From Branchiostoma belcheri (lineage: Eukaryota > Chordata > Leptocardii > Amphioxiformes > Branchiostomatidae), in the NCBI RefSeq assembly GCF_001625305.1, contig NW_017803909.1, positions 7,508,865 to 7,572,864 of the forward strand: a stretch of DNA of 64,000 bases. The letters are read 5' to 3'. The notes under the pieces were generated by a model, which saw nothing but the letters and a program-made list of their open reading frames with translations, had not been told where the DNA came from and did no database searches. The position numbers were made by a program, and so were the translations under genes. This document shows, piece after piece, positions 1 to 11,935 of the stretch. The number at the start of each line of letters is the position of its first letter. Position 1 is the first letter of the stretch.

Positions 1-450
1 TATGGGCATGCCGCCGAATTTCTTTCTTATTACGTCACGCGCGTACGCCCCCGCACAGTACTTTCCTATGGGGACCGCTAAAAAAAGCAAATAAAACGAT
101 TGTAAAAGCTTGTATCACAAAAATTTAAAAAACGCCTAGGGGTATTTGCCCACTGTACCTCCATACCAAATTTCAGGACCTTAGGCCCTAAAATGAAGAA
201 GCTGAATCCATTTAAAGAAATGGCAGGAGGAGAAGAAGAAGGAGGAGAATCATGAGAAAAAGCAATATGGTTTCACCACTTTGTGGTGAACCCATAACTA
301 CTGGCTAAGATCTGTTACAAGTAATTCTACATTTAGGTGCTAAGACACGATATACTATGCTGAGGTCTTGTATGTTTATCATACAGCTTTACATGTTTTT
401 GTACATGTTGATATTCTTACTTACTTATTTTGACACATACGTCCATGCAC
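1..450. other. No gene recognised
   Basis: Includes a GAA/GGA-rich run at 220-250 and a small hairpin GGTTTCACCAC/GTGGTGAACC near 270-294. Nothing else supported. Confidence 0.5.
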
Positions 451-458
451 TGCAGGCT

Positions 459-518
459 ACTGGAAGTTTGCACTACAACCCCAAGGGGCTCGACCAGTTC
501 CTGCCGAAGCAGTGGTGA
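459..518 (+). CDS. Possible terminal exon of an unrecognised plus-strand gene
   Basis: After CATGCACTGCAG (AG at 452-453 region) a short frame reads ATGSLHYNPKGLDQFLPKQW and stops at TGA. It is plausible as a C-terminal exon because the peptide is compact and the acceptor is good, but it is only about 20 codons long. The gene would have to enter from outside the window. The other two frames also stay open for a while, which weakens the call. Boundaries are approximate. Confidence 0.25.
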   Translation, partial: TGSLHYNPKGLDQFLPKQW

Positions 519-933
519 GCTGTTCGGCGTGGATCCGTAAGCAGGAGTTTGAAACCCCGACTACCCTGCCAGGTTACCATGAGTTACCGGCCCCCGGGTC
601 TTGCCCCTGCACCCTGGAGCAAGCCTATCACGATAGGAGGTATCGTCTTTGTCCTTTTTTCTTACATTGCCCGTCGACCTATTTCTTGTACGATTCCTTA
701 TGAATGGTATCAATCAATTTCAATTGAATGACTAGGAATATGAGGCACTTAATATTCATCACTAGACACTTAAGGGTAAGGTACAGTATTCTTAAATCTG
801 GAACTTCTGCAGCTGAACTGCGTGAGGTTGCCCTTGTTCTCTCATCATAAATATCTAGATCATTTAGCATTTGAAGTTGCTGCACATATTCTTATCATTT
901 TATTTATTGATGCATTTATTTATTTATCATTTA

Positions 934-1296
934 GGCCACACCAATTTAATTTCTTGGTTAACAGATTTTTCTAGAAAAATAATGGAGCGGGCGGGCGAAA
1001 AAAATAAAAATGAAAACAGGCCTAGGCATCCTATCATGGCCCAAAATGCAACGATAGGAGCCATGAAGTCAACACACCAGGCTGGTTCAAAATTTGAACA
1101 ATGAATTTTGAACTTTTAATGATACCACTGCATTAATTCAAAGATGGACTAACTGTAACAACTAAGAAGAAAAGGACTGTTTTCAACTGTTCAGGGCAAA
1201 ATATGAGCATTTTGCAGTTGATTCTGATTTTTTTTTCAAATCAGAAAAGAACGAAGCGGGTGAATCCGTTAACAAAGAAATTAAATTGGTGTGGCC
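934..1296. mobile_element. Harbinger-type MITE family A (subtype with TTCTTGGTTAACGG termini)
   Basis: Terminal inverted repeats begin GGCCACACCAATTTAATTTC and extend through a TTGGTTAAC motif. Flanked by a TTA duplication (931-933, 1297-1299). Interior is non-coding and contains the family landmark GGCATCCTAT and a GTCAACACA motif. Confidence 0.75.
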
Positions 1297-1669
1297 TTAG
1301 ATACCATTTAAATGAGCCGTTGGACCATGAATGTGACAAGACAGAAGAAACAACCAATGTGACTAATCACCACACGTAGACATATAACCGCTGTATTGAT
1401 TGATCAAGAAAACAACACGTTTTTTCTGTTCTTTCAAGAACTCCTAATTTTGAACTACAGCAATTAAATGTATGAGCAATATTTCCATTTCACCCTTCAA
1501 GAGGCAACATGTTAATTAGTTACGAATTCGAAAGATGAAAAATATTTCTATTGCTACTTAGAAATGTTTGTAGAATTCCTTATCATAAATGATTTCGATA
1601 ATCAATCTATTATCCCATCTAACTGAAATGACCACGAAAACGATCTACATGTTCTTATTTGCAGTTTTA

Positions 1670-2022
1670 GGCCACACCAATTTCATTTGTTGGTTCTCGG
1701 ATTTTTTCATAAAAATATGAAGCGACAGGGCGAAAAAAACGGTTTAGGCATCCTGTTATAGCACCAAATGCTAGGTAGTAGCTATGAAGTCAACACAAAA
1801 GGCTGGGTTGATATTTCAACAATAAATCAACTTTTAATCAAACCACTGAAATGATAGATGAAAAACTGTAGGAACCACGGGAAGAAAAAGACTTTCCTCA
1901 ACTGTTGGGGGCAAAACATGAGCATTTTTGTGTTGATTCTGAACCAGAATTTTTTTTTTTTGCTTATCAGAAAAAAATGAAGAGGCGAATCCGAGAACCA
2001 ACAAATTAAATTGGTGATGCCC
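1670..2022. mobile_element. Harbinger-type MITE family A, right end degenerate
   Basis: Left end TTA|GGCCACACCAATTTCATTTG; the right end reads GGTGATGCCC instead of GGTGTGGCC, so the right target duplication is lost. The interior matches other family A copies. Confidence 0.65.
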
Positions 2023-2479
2023 TTCTAACAGATCAGCGACGTTTATATCAGTATCAGTGCGTTTCAGAGCGTGGTTTGAATGAATGACGTTGCCTGGAGG
2101 TAGAGCGCTTCCTCTCCGCACAGTCAATGTAGCGCGACGCCACACCTGCACCTTGAACGATACTCTCATCTCCCTCCCCGGAACTCGGAACGTCAATTCT
2201 CCTTCAACCTGACAGGCCGATCAATAAGACGTCGAGAGATAAAAATCGCGTTCCGTGATCGCAGCCAAGCGCGATCAACTAGATTCTAGCTCCGAGGCAG
2301 CCATGATTGCTATCTCCGTGCAAGTGTGTTTATTTTAGTCAGTGCCGAGGGGAAATCTTCATCGAAGCATCTCCTCCAGGCTTGGAGATAAGAAGTTCTT
2401 GCTGTAACAGTAGATTGTAAACTTGGCCAGAAATCAGCATCACGATTTGCTGTACAGTACACTATTGAAACACGTCGGC

Positions 2480-2640
2480 AGAACCCGTAATGTACTGTGC
2501 ACAGCACTTCGGCAGAACGTCTCATATAAGGTCGTATTCGCGCATATAAGGTTAACACTCTGTAGTTTTCAAATGTTATGTCGAAAAAGATAACAGGCAA
2601 AATTCTGATGCAACGTTGACCAAACATCCAACAAAAACTG
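2480..2640. repeat. Dispersed repeat, inverted relative to 39030-39180
   Basis: Shares CTCATATAAG, GTTAACACTCTGTAGTTT, CAAATGTTATGTCGAAA and TTCTGATGCAACGTTGACCA with the reverse complement of 39030-39180. Confidence 0.6.
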
Positions 2641-3410
2641 TGAAAAATCAGGGTTTTGCACAGGCGCAGTACGTTCTACCGACGTGCTCACTTTTGATGA
2701 CATGACTTTGAAAACCGACCGTTGGTTACCAGCCCTGTGGGACCTACAAGACACAGAATACCTGTCGAAGATGATTACTTTCTATTTCTTAGTGGCGTGA
2801 CTTCACACCATCCTTCTCTACTTTCACTTGTCCTGAATGTATCTCATTTCATTTGGTAGCCGCTGGCCTGATTATATGTGATCCCTTTTGGCATAATGCC
2901 CGCCCCCGCAACGTTTCCCCCCTCTATCTCTTCCACTACATCAACCCCAACTTCAAAGACAAACTTGAAAGGAATGGAGGATATAAGAAAATTTAGCTCT
3001 TCTTCGATAACTGCTGGCGACACTCCAATGTGAAGCTTTCTTAAGTTTAAAGATCTGAAAGATTGTGCATTGGTGTAGGTTTGTAGCGACAAACGCTTTC
3101 AACATAAGAATATCTGTAGGTCCAACATAAGCTTACTAAAAAGCTTTTTCATTGTTAGTGACAGGAGGAGCAGATGTTATCTACATGTCAAATGTACAGG
3201 GGGAATTGGGGTTAGGGTTAACCCCTTGTTTTTGAACCATTAGTTTGCAACCAATGCAAACAGAGGACAATGACCAACCAACCAGTTAAAGATACTACCA
3301 TCACTTTCAAACAACCTATAGATTTGTAACGTCATTAAAGAAAACACGACAATTTTACGTTCATGAAAGCTTCATTTGCATCAACCTACAGAATATCTTA
3401 CAAACAAATC

Positions 3411-3661
3411 GTGGGGTCGTGTGTCGTAGCGGCAGAGTGCGCGACTCGGAACTAAGAGTCCCGGGTTCGAGTCCTGACATGCCACCGATCTTTTGCCCTT
3501 GGGAAAGGCACTTTACACGACTTTCCTCACTTAGCTCAAGTGTAAATGAGTATTGTCCTGTCGTGTATTTGTCCCCTGTGTTGGTGGCGGCATTAATATA
3601 AGTTGAAAAAGCTTGAGTGTGTCCCCACCACGTCTGGTGATTACATGTTGGAATAAAAAAA
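3411..3661 (+). mobile_element. tRNA-derived SINE
   Basis: A tRNA-like head with A-box-like GTCGTAGCGGCAGAGTGCG and B-box GGGTTCGAGTCC (about 3464-3475). A body with CCCTTGGGAAAGGCACTTTA then CACGACTTTCCTCAC follows, and it ends in an A-rich tail (GGAATAAAAAAAAAAC). Pol III promoter elements are in the right order and spacing. Confidence 0.72.
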
Positions 3662-4053
3662 AAACAAATCGCTAGAGCAATCGTTCATTGATATTTATCT
3701 TTGAGCCTATGTAAGACCCCCCCCTTCGATGATTAGAATCAATCCATGCTATTGATTGCTGCTAACCACATGTTTACATATCGTTATTATTACAAACGAG
3801 ATGTTGTGACATTAGCTGCTATGGGTTCACTAAACAGCGAACTGGCGTATGTGAACTGAGATGTCCGAGTGCTGATTCTTCCAGAGAAAAGACACAAAGG
3901 AACATCAGTAAACTCTTGGGCGTTGTAGAAGGCGTATGTATGGTTAAGAGGGAGGGGGGCGTAAACCAGGTTTCAAGTCTAACAGGTCTTACTACGTCAC
4001 GAGGAACAGAAAACGGCCTTTGTCGCCTTTGAATTTATTTTATTTTACTAGGG

Positions 4054-4330
4054 TATTAGTTAAAGTTCGCATTTGGTCGTCTCGTCCACATAATGCCATA
4101 CAGCAAGAAATTAAACCCCTCAAAATTTTACAACTTGTTTTAAGCTGCGTGCTTGCTTCAGCTTTTCTTCTTTCGTTCGTGACTAAAAACAAAGAGGTTT
4201 TATTAGCTAAAAGTTCGCATTTGGTTACCTCGTCCACATAACGCTATATTGCAAGAAATCCGTCAGAATTTTGCAACTTGCTTCAGCTTTCTCTTTCGAT
4301 CGTGCTAAAACAAAGTGATAAAAATTAAAC
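4054..4330. repeat. Two-copy tandem repeat (~148 bp)
   Basis: AAAGTTCGCATTTGGT followed by CTCGTCCACATAA recurs at 4063 and 4211; the second unit has a deletion of about 25 bp. Confidence 0.6.
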
Positions 4331-4973
4331 AAGCTGATGACGGGAGATCGTTGGGCGGTAACCGTGTCCCACATTGCATCAGCCATAGCGTGTACCGCTC
4401 ACCTACAATTTAGTTCTTCAGACCCTAATAGAAACGGTACCGATTCCCCATCCGTCTTGTGCGTATTGACAGCTCCGGCAACCGATATTTCTGCCAGCCC
4501 GACCCCGGCATGCTAAATCTAGCGAGCATCGGCCAACTCCAATAATACTCTATCGATTTTCTCCCTGGCGTTTCAAAAATTAAAGTACATACTCGGAGTA
4601 GATTGCTTTCGTCGGGCATAAGGAATTAAGAGTTGTTTCAAGCGGGGGTATAAAAGGATGGGGGGACGTTTATACGACCCACGCCCCAATATTGAGTTCC
4701 TCGTCGGATGATTGTATGGCGAAGGGTTCCTTGTGAGGGTTCATTTGGGTATTCGCGTGGCCGTCAATCGATGGGCCAGCTTGCGAACTTTACGACACAG
4801 GAAGTGAAGCGTTAACGACAGGCGCAGTGACCCTTTTACGTAATTAAGCTTGAACAATAGCCACCCTCCACCTTATGTGAAATGGGGCACTACAGAGATT
4901 TTTTGGGTAAGAGAGGTGTTTCTGAAACCGGGTTTAAAATTGAGGTCACCGAGGAACCTTTCGAGCTCCACTG

Positions 4974-5182
4974 ATGATACTTATTTTTGGAGAGCAGGAG
5001 TCGCAAATTCGAAAAAGCTGTGGGGAGGGGGGCGGCACTAGGGCTCTACGTACCGAAACAAAAATGTTGGGGGAGCCTGGTTTCTCGAAGATAAAGGATC
5101 AGTGCCGCAATAAGATAAAGAACCTGAAGACGACATATAAGAAGGCCAAGGACAACATTCGGAAGAGCGGGAGGAACGGTTA
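4974..5182 (+). pseudogene. Relic of a Myb/SANT-like (trihelix) DNA-binding domain
   Basis: The plus-strand frame reads ILIFGEQESQI near its start and FSKIKDQCRNKIKNLKTTYK then KAKDNIRKSGRNG near its end. These match the third helix and following basic region of Myb/SANT-like domains (the pattern xxxQCRxKIKxLKxxYKKxKDxxxxSGR). Such domains occur in MSANTD host proteins and in the accessory protein of PIF/Harbinger transposons. The middle of the domain is degenerate, there is no supported start, and the frame runs into unrelated sequence, so it is a decayed fragment. Given the Harbinger-type elements nearby, transposon origin is the likelier reading. Confidence 0.6.
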
Positions 5183-5189
5183 CTCAAAC

Positions 5190-7420
5190 TGCAATCATGG
5201 ATATTCACCAGACAGAATTTTTACAAAACCAGTTATGTAAAAACGCTGGTAGGAACGGGTTTTCCTCCGCTAATTATCTAGCGGTTCCAATCGGTTTTTT
5301 AAAGTCTGGCATGAACGGGGTCTCAGCGACAGCTTGTGCCCACTGCTTCAATTTTTCATCACCTGTGCGCGAGGGGAGCACCCTTTGGCGTCAGGTCCCT
5401 CCGCCATCTTTTGCATGCAGATCCCGCCAGGTACGGTGACTAGCTGTACAGAAGGTGCCATGATTAAAATATGACCTAGAAATTGGACCACCAATCTGGG
5501 GGTAATTCCAAACCTCGCAGTGCGGGCTCCATTTGTGGGGTCGGTATATCGTGCATTATTGCAAATTGGTGGAAACACACACGTGCCAAGGGTTTCAAAT
5601 GTTAAACTGCACATGTATGTCATCAAATGTTGTATCCTGCTATCAAATAAACTTGGCAGGCCAGACCTCTACAGTATGAATACAGCGTATGGCAACAGAT
5701 TCAACCCAGCACGGAAATGTCAGTGAAATTTCGAATTCAGCAAAGCAAAGTGCTTGTTCCATCAACATGTACTTAGAGAAAGGGTAGTTGGCAAGTCAAA
5801 GATATTAAAAAAAACAGAAGTATTTCTATGCGATGATATTGATTCCTCTTATCACATGGCTGTAGCTAAAGCTATTCTTATATCATCTCATCATTACTGT
5901 TCCATATTGCCCATGTATCTTTTGACCCCTTTGATTTATTAACCAACAGTTCAAGGCCCAGTTTGGCTATTAGGGTGCTGCCTGTGGAAGATGCAATATC
6001 TATGTAATGTGTCGTTTTTAAATAACACAAAAACTTGGAGGCTGCATTAACTTTGAGATACGCGATTTTGGGATTGACTGCCTTCCATCACTGAATTAGA
6101 TGTGCACAAGACAGTCCATTTAGAACTACAACGGTAAAACCTATATTGAAGGCACCGCGTTTAAGATATCCCCAGAAGGCCAATACATAGACAATCTAAG
6201 GTGTTGAAAATAAAGTTTCTACTTAGTAGCCTCCTTCGATCGGTTGCGACTTGCTACCCATAAACTGGCTCTTTGGTTAGCTAACTCATCAGGAAAGTTA
6301 TCCAGGCTATCTGGCTAACGTCTGATATCTCTCCAGTGACCCAAGGAGTCTGGTATAGACTATGGAGGAAATGGCGCACTTCAGGTGGACCCCAGCTGCT
6401 TCCCGACATGCCTTGCACGATGTAGAGGACCCCCTTCTGTTGGGGTTCTTTGCATCCAATGGGGGCGGGGCTTACATGTAGATGTTGTATACATGATGGG
6501 GAAGGGGTAATTCACTATTATTACGCTGAATTTAGTGTCAATGGTTTCGTAAATCCCTGACTCGTTTTCTGTTTTTTCTAGTTTTTTTGCTGCATCAGTC
6601 TCGGATTAACAGCAGTTTATTTTGAATCTGATACGGCGGCGGGTTGTTCCTCCAACTACGCGTCTTTTGACAGCTCGTTGAGCATGGCCCCTGAGGGGCT
6701 TCCCAGCCTTTCGCACGACGCTTTTTTTCCTGTCGTTTATCCCCCTACAGAGTCACAAAAACACAGCTACATGCATCACACCAGCTAGCGTGAACGGCGC
6801 TGAGACGATATCTGGGCCACAGCCGGACCCAGGGAGCCTGATGTACTGAACACACAAACAACTCGCGGGGGGAAAACGCCCTGCGCACTTCAAAATTCAA
6901 TTTCGGGCGCACAATCCCCCCGGCCGAATCACTATTTCACGCCAACCCTTTAATGGAACAATACGAGCAGACAGGTGAAAAGCTTCTGGCGTCGGACGGT
7001 ATTCCCGGGCTGAACGTTTCACACCGTAGTGAGCCTTGTACATGGTGAGGTAAAATTAGGTTTCACCGGGCGAAAACATAGAGAGGTAAAAAAAAACGAA
7101 ATGAGAGATGTAGCGTCACTGATGGGGGCCATTCCCCCACAAGAGGGAACGCTATGCCTAATTTGATATTGGCTCATTTTCCCCGCGCATTATTATTATT
7201 CTACCAGTCGATTGAGGGGGGCCTTTATAATCCACGATTGAGTTTTACCCCTGTCCATTAAGCGGGACGGCGACATACTAGCAGACATCGCCACAGATCA
7301 CTGCAGGAAAAGTGGTCCGCCCAGAAAACCCCCCACACCGCTCAGATGTGGCACCATTACGGAGAGAGAGAAAGACGTATCATGTTGCTATCGGCGGAAG
7401 AGAATGGGTAACGAGTGATT
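5190..7420. other. No further gene recognised
   Basis: Mixed composition with CpG-bearing patches (5340-5460, 6640-6960). Searched on the minus strand for a third calbindin-like exon with an EF loop; none found. Confidence 0.4.
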
Positions 7421-7426
7421 TAATAC

Positions 7427-7497
7427 CTTTCCTCCCTTCTGCCGAGCCAGCTCGCGAAAGAAATCGTCCAGTTCTTTCCCTTCGATAAAGCCATTTC
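7427..7497 (-). CDS. Calbindin-type EF-hand protein, coding exon 2
   Basis: The acceptor TTTCTTTGTAG|GA follows exon 1 after a 151-bp intron and restores phase (G+GA = Gly). It encodes NGFIEGKELDDFFRELARQK and GGK, then donor AAAG|GTATTA, phase 0. With exon 1 the EF loop is DKDGNGFIEGKE: Asp1, Asp3, Asn5, Gly6, Ile8 and Glu12 are all canonical, so site 1 should bind calcium. No third exon was found in the remaining 7.4 kb to the left, so the gene is partial here. Confidence 0.82.
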
Positions 7498-7648
7498 CTA
7501 CAAAGAAAGAAAAAAAAGAAACGACATCATATTGTTTAGTAGGTTTATTAAAGTGGGGATGAAATCAGTCACTGTACCAAACATGGTCGAGGTAGCGTCA
7601 TGTACAGGAATGCGACGACAAGAAGACACAAGTGTTTTTTGAACCCAC

Positions 7649-7751
7649 CGTCTTTGTCGAAGTGGTCCCAGACCTCCATGAACTGAGCGGAGGTTAGATC
7701 TCCAGTGTACTTGGCTAAAAAGCCGTCGAAAGCAGCGCTACCCTCCGCCAT
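7649..7751 (-). CDS. Calbindin/calretinin/secretagogin-type EF-hand protein, coding exon 1
   Basis: Encodes MAEGSAAFDGFLAKYTGDLT, then SAQFMEVWDHFDKD and the first base of a Gly codon. The ATG at 7751 has a good context (AAGGATGG); the donor is GACG|GTGGGT, phase 1. The phrase L(T)xxQFxEVWxHFDxDG is the start of EF-hand 1 in the six-EF-hand cytosolic calcium buffers/sensors (calbindin-D28k, calretinin, secretagogin, insect Cbp53E). In vertebrate calbindin the first intron falls at the same place inside this loop. The open frame continues upstream of this Met, but without a comparable start context. Orthology among the three vertebrate members cannot be decided from this fragment. Confidence 0.82.
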
Positions 7752-8476
7752 CCTTGGTCGCGGTAAAAGGAAAATACCCAGACAGCCGAGGCACACCAAG
7801 GAAACGTAATGAGGAACACCTCTTTGCTCAAAAATTGATTTCTCGTAAAATATCCACTGCGCACGCGCCGACCCGGGGGACGGGGAGGTCCTTGCAAGGT
7901 GTTCTGGTACTTTTGGTACCAGGTCGCCCCACAAATTATTCAACGGCGACAGATCGAAAGCACTTATGAAAATTGTTTCACTTGTTCCAAGGCCTTCCTT
8001 GCCCCTTTTATTGCATGATTGATACCGCGAATAGAGTCACTCATTACTGTTACTCTTACTCAGGGCCATAAAAATGTTTTTCTTCCAATTAAGTCTGTCA
8101 TTTTGCGATTGTCAAAACTATATACCACCCATTACTTCACCAGACAGTGGCAACACTGTACACCTACACCTCTACCACTCTTTCTGTAGGAATAAGAACA
8201 CTTGAGACGTATAGATGTACCACAAGGGAGCGATTGTGAGGGTTTGCCTCTTGTGGAAAGCTGGTCTTATTTAAAAGTGTTCCCTTTTAATTTTCACCGC
8301 CCCGTTTTCCGAGTACATGAAAATTAAAGCTTATCGTTCAAGCGAGGCGTTTGTTGCCCGGGGCCGTATGAGTGGTAAGACCTTAATTATGGTTGCAGAA
8401 GATGGCGCTGAGCTGGCGAAGATTGAGGTGAGGATCAAAAGGAGGCCACACCTGGGTAGCAGCACACCGGAGGTTA

Positions 8477-8495
8477 TGACGTCACCGTGACGTCA
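8477..8495. promoter_or_regulatory. Double CRE palindrome upstream of the calbindin-like gene
   Basis: TGACGTCACCGTGACGTCA is a 19-bp palindrome made of two complete cAMP-response elements (TGACGTCA) with a 3-bp gap, 726 bp upstream of the calbindin-like ATG. CREB/ATF proteins bind this octamer. Function here is inferred from sequence only. Confidence 0.5.
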
Positions 8496-8788
8496 TGTTT
8501 ACAAACCGTGCATATCATTATCAACGTGCGCGGGAAACCAGAGTGCTACGTCTTATGTATACGACAAACATCTTCGATCTGACAAATCCTATGTATGGGA
8601 GCAAAGCATCGCTTCCATCTGGTTGATATTTTACATTTTTCATGTTTAAATATGAAATATATAGTTCCTGTCCTTCCATATTATTAGGGTTTATCCCAAC
8701 AGTATTAGGGTTTGGGTAGAGCCTACTGGTAGTCAAAATACATACAGCGGCATATCAGACACAACAAGAGCTGTAGAGAGAAACATAT

Positions 8789-8796
8789 TGACGTCA
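8789..8796. promoter_or_regulatory. Third CRE site (TGACGTCA)
   Basis: A third perfect CRE octamer, followed by a second CGTC half-site, about 1.04 kb upstream of the calbindin-like ATG and 0.3 kb from the double CRE. Confidence 0.4.
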
Positions 8797-8799
8797 CGT

Positions 8800-11330
8800 C
8801 CCAAAACAAATAACACGATCACCATGTACTTGAGGTACAGTCGGGTTCTAGCATGAATACCATTCAGACTTCCGAACACCGATATATTGAAGTTGGAAAC
8901 ATTTTCTAAACAGTCCTATAGGCAGGTTGGTATGTAATAATACATCGAGCTACAATTTTTTTTTTCCTTTTCGAGTTTAAATTTTTATTTTTACCATAAT
9001 CAACACTTTTATTGCCTCATGTATCAAGTATTCGCCACTGCGTAAGCCGGCCTAATGTAAGACCCGTTAACTTCAGCGCCCTTGCTTACTTACGTTAATG
9101 CGTCCATAAACTTTAGTAAATGTTTATCTGTGTAGCTATCCGGCCAGTGCTGGGAGGAAACACCCCTCGCGAACGCGCACCCCTCCATTTTTGGAGCAAA
9201 TCCAGGGGCCCATCATCTTTAATATTTCATGGTGTCCCCTGTGTGCATTTAACGGAGACAACTCAAAGGGAAATTTCCTGTGAAACCCCGGAAAGGGCCA
9301 GGGGAATTCCCCGAGCCCGCGCTCACACCGACGAGCGGCCATCGTTCACGGAGGAACGACAGGCTCCGTCGGAAAGTCTGGAGAAATCTGCCGGGTACGC
9401 GCGGTGCTAGGGCGGCGCGCCAAAGATAAATTCACCGGCGATCGGCGATGCCGGGCAGTGGGGATGCCGGCCCGCTTTTTTTATTGGTTGCGGGGTGTGA
9501 TTTATGGTTCAACTGTGATTGACATTAGGATTTGAACGACCATTGTCATGCACCTGCTGCTTCTGAATGATACATGAGGATCAAATGAAAGAGGTTCGCC
9601 ACATTTTGAAGAAGCGACCACAGTGGGAACGGGCGGGCGCCCTTCCACGTTCCACCCGGCGAGGTGCCTGTCCTTGGTGCTGGAGTCGCGGTTGCGGTTG
9701 TTTTAGCATGCATCCAGTGTCCTCGCCGCTAGCCTTTCGCGTGGGTCGCCTTCCACCTCGTTGATAGCTGCGCACGAGTCTTGTCCGAGATGATTTTAAG
9801 TTGGACCAAGCCCCTTCGGGAGAGGAAGAGCTTTTTCACAAAGACAACGTCTGGTAAATTATTCGTCAAACCTTCAAACCACTGAGTGTCCGCAGTGGAA
9901 CATTAAGTCGGTCTCTCTTATTTCAATATCGGCATATACACATACCAGCAATTCAAAAAAAGGAATACGCATTACGTTAGAGGTTCCACAGTCCTAGTGG
10001 TGGCTTTACCTACATATTTGAAATTACACTTCAAACACCATTCTAGGGCTTTTCCCAGAGCCACATGTGCTGATCTCTTGCCCTCCTTGTCACGAAAATG
10101 CAGCGATTCCATCTGAATTCCAACCTGTGCGTCACTACCGGTTGTAACTTGTCACTGGAAAGCTAGCAAACGAGGCAAAAATATCCACCAAAAAAGATAC
10201 AGATATTTATTATAGCCATTCCAGGGGATGAAACCGTAATCTTTGATCGACAGAGAAGCCCATGGAAATGTTTCGCATGGGTTGGCGTACAGAGCGTCAT
10301 TAAAAGAGGGCCAGGTAGCTTACAGAGCGTTCAGCCTCGGCGCACGTTCGCCCCTCCCCCCGGCCTCACGCTCTATGAATTATGAATAGCGGTCCAAACG
10401 GATTTACGGTGCAAAGTTGTGGTGAAGATCCCTGGTTATTGGTGCGCTTGTATTGAGTTAGTCGTGCATGTAGGAGGAGGTCGGGCCGCCCAGTGTTTGA
10501 GTACATTAGCGGACTACATATACGCAAGAGATATACTAGTATGCCTCTTTCCGAGGCAAATGTTAATTATGTCAGTACGTGAATATTCTTTTCAAGCATC
10601 ACACTACAACTTAGCACAAGATGGAAGCTCATGTTCGATTGTGTTAGTGGGATTATTTTTCTAACATTTGATACAGTGCAATGGATAATTTCCTCAAACT
10701 AATTTTATTTATTTATTTATTTATTAATTTTTGAATCACATGGGTAGACCCTTCATCCTTGAAGGCTGATTTCCGAAGGGAACACGGATACATAGAAAAA
10801 TGTAGAAACAAAGAAGAAAGAAACTCTGTTCAACGCCCACGGCATACAAAGTGAATGCTTAGTTATCGGTGGCGCTACTCTATATTGAAGCTACCCCCAT
10901 CGACCCACTGTTCAACGGCACTGCTTATACGTCTGTCCGTTACTTGACGCCATCCAGACGGTCCAGAAGGCCTCAACGCGTCAGTGTTTCAAGCAATCAG
11001 ACATTCAATCCAAAATCAATAGATAGGTTTGGGTAAACTTGATGGCTCTATCCTCGTAACCAAAAGAAGAGCTATTTATTTTATACGTATTTAGATCGGC
11101 GATGCACTGTATGTCGTACTGAGTTCAATTCCATTCCTTTTATGTTCACATATATTTATAAACTATTAGACAAAAAGCATAGATTGTTTATATGACGCTT
11201 TAAAGATATAAAACGAGAGTAAAACACAATGACAAAATACATACATAATTACAAAGTTGGTAAAAGAAAAATGAGTATAAACAAGACATTCCTTTCCTCC
11301 AAAATGTACTCAGATATTGATACTCTCATT
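8800..11330. other. Mostly unique sequence, no gene recognised
   Basis: Contains a GC-rich, CpG-containing segment (about 9150-9480 and 9600-9780) that could be a promoter or CpG-rich exon, with overlapping open frames on both strands but no recognisable protein or splice set. Confidence 0.4.
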
Positions 11331-11331
11331 C

Positions 11332-11567
11332 TTAAGAAGTAAAATACGCCTTATCATGTAGTGCTACTTTCTCACAATTTCTGAAGAAGACTACACATTC
11401 TGTTTTGAGAGTAACGTTTGATCCTGTGAAACTGTACAGAGCCAGGGTCTGGTAAGGGATCTGATAACGTGGACGCTTCCCGACAAGTTGATAAACGAAC
11501 GCCCCCTCACACAAATACCTGAAACTATGATAAGTATTTAGCCCCGTGTGTGTGTTGTCTTGCGCCT
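11332..11567 (-). CDS. Terminal exon of an unrecognised gene
   Basis: An acceptor with a strong pyrimidine tract (TTTTTTCTTTCAG|AG) opens into 77 uninterrupted codons ending in TAA at 11334-11332. Two leading bases (AG) complete a codon, so the preceding exon should end in phase 1. The peptide looks like a folded globular terminus: it contains LVGKRPRYQIPYQTLALY, then SFTGSNVTLKTECVVFF, RNCEKVALHD, and ends KAYFTS, with three Cys. An AATAAA on this strand near 11080 is a plausible poly(A) signal about 250 nt after the stop, with AT-rich, UTR-like sequence between. I do not recognise the family. Upstream exons would lie between 11.6 kb and about 22.9 kb; none was identified. Confidence 0.55.
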
Positions 11568-11797
11568 CTGAAAGAAAAAAGGGTTGGTATAATGTTAGTT
11601 TCGTGATTTAAGTTTCAAGGAGGATGACATTGTACGAGCCTTGCAGGCTTCCTTCCTCCTCCTGTGCACTGTTTTTCCTTTGTTTTGTATTTGTGTTGAT
11701 CAATGTTTTTATTTGTGCAAATAGATAAAATGAAAATGAAAAAGGTGATTGTGGCTATGATGACATGAAAACACATTTCACTCTCATTATCATGAAA

Positions 11798-11935
11798 GTT
11801 CATCTGTGTTGGTAGTAATCAGAGTAAAATGTTTAACTTTATTCCAACACAAAGATTACACAGAGATCAAACTTTCAACGACCACTGTCGCCTTCATCAG
11901 GATATAATGAACGACCAGTCACTTCAAAACGTCTC
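11798..11935 (-). mobile_element. Retroelement 3' end with hammerhead-like core
   Basis: The minus strand reads CTGATGA...GCGAC-AGTG-GTCGT...GAAA (11900-11873) followed by GTGTTGGAATAAAGTT. Also present, partly decayed, at 19938-20070. The pairing GCGAC/GTCGT gives a stem between the two conserved cores. Confidence 0.45.

Noticed and set aside
2844-3092. 82-codon minus-strand frame (contains LNLRKLHIGVSPAVIEEELN)
   Set aside because: Superficially protein-like, but I found no family match or splice sites. It did not fit a calbindin-like exon in phase or motif.
3411-3480. Functional tRNA gene
   Set aside because: A and B boxes are present, but no acceptor-stem pairing closes, and the unit runs on into a SINE body with an A-rich tail.
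7752-7943. Longer N-terminus for the calbindin-like protein
   Set aside because: The frame is open upstream but lacks a family match and a good start context; the MAEGS start fits family length better.
9120-9764. GC-rich coding exons
   Set aside because: Frames on both strands overlap and give low-complexity, Arg/Pro-rich peptides with no family match or coherent splice sites.
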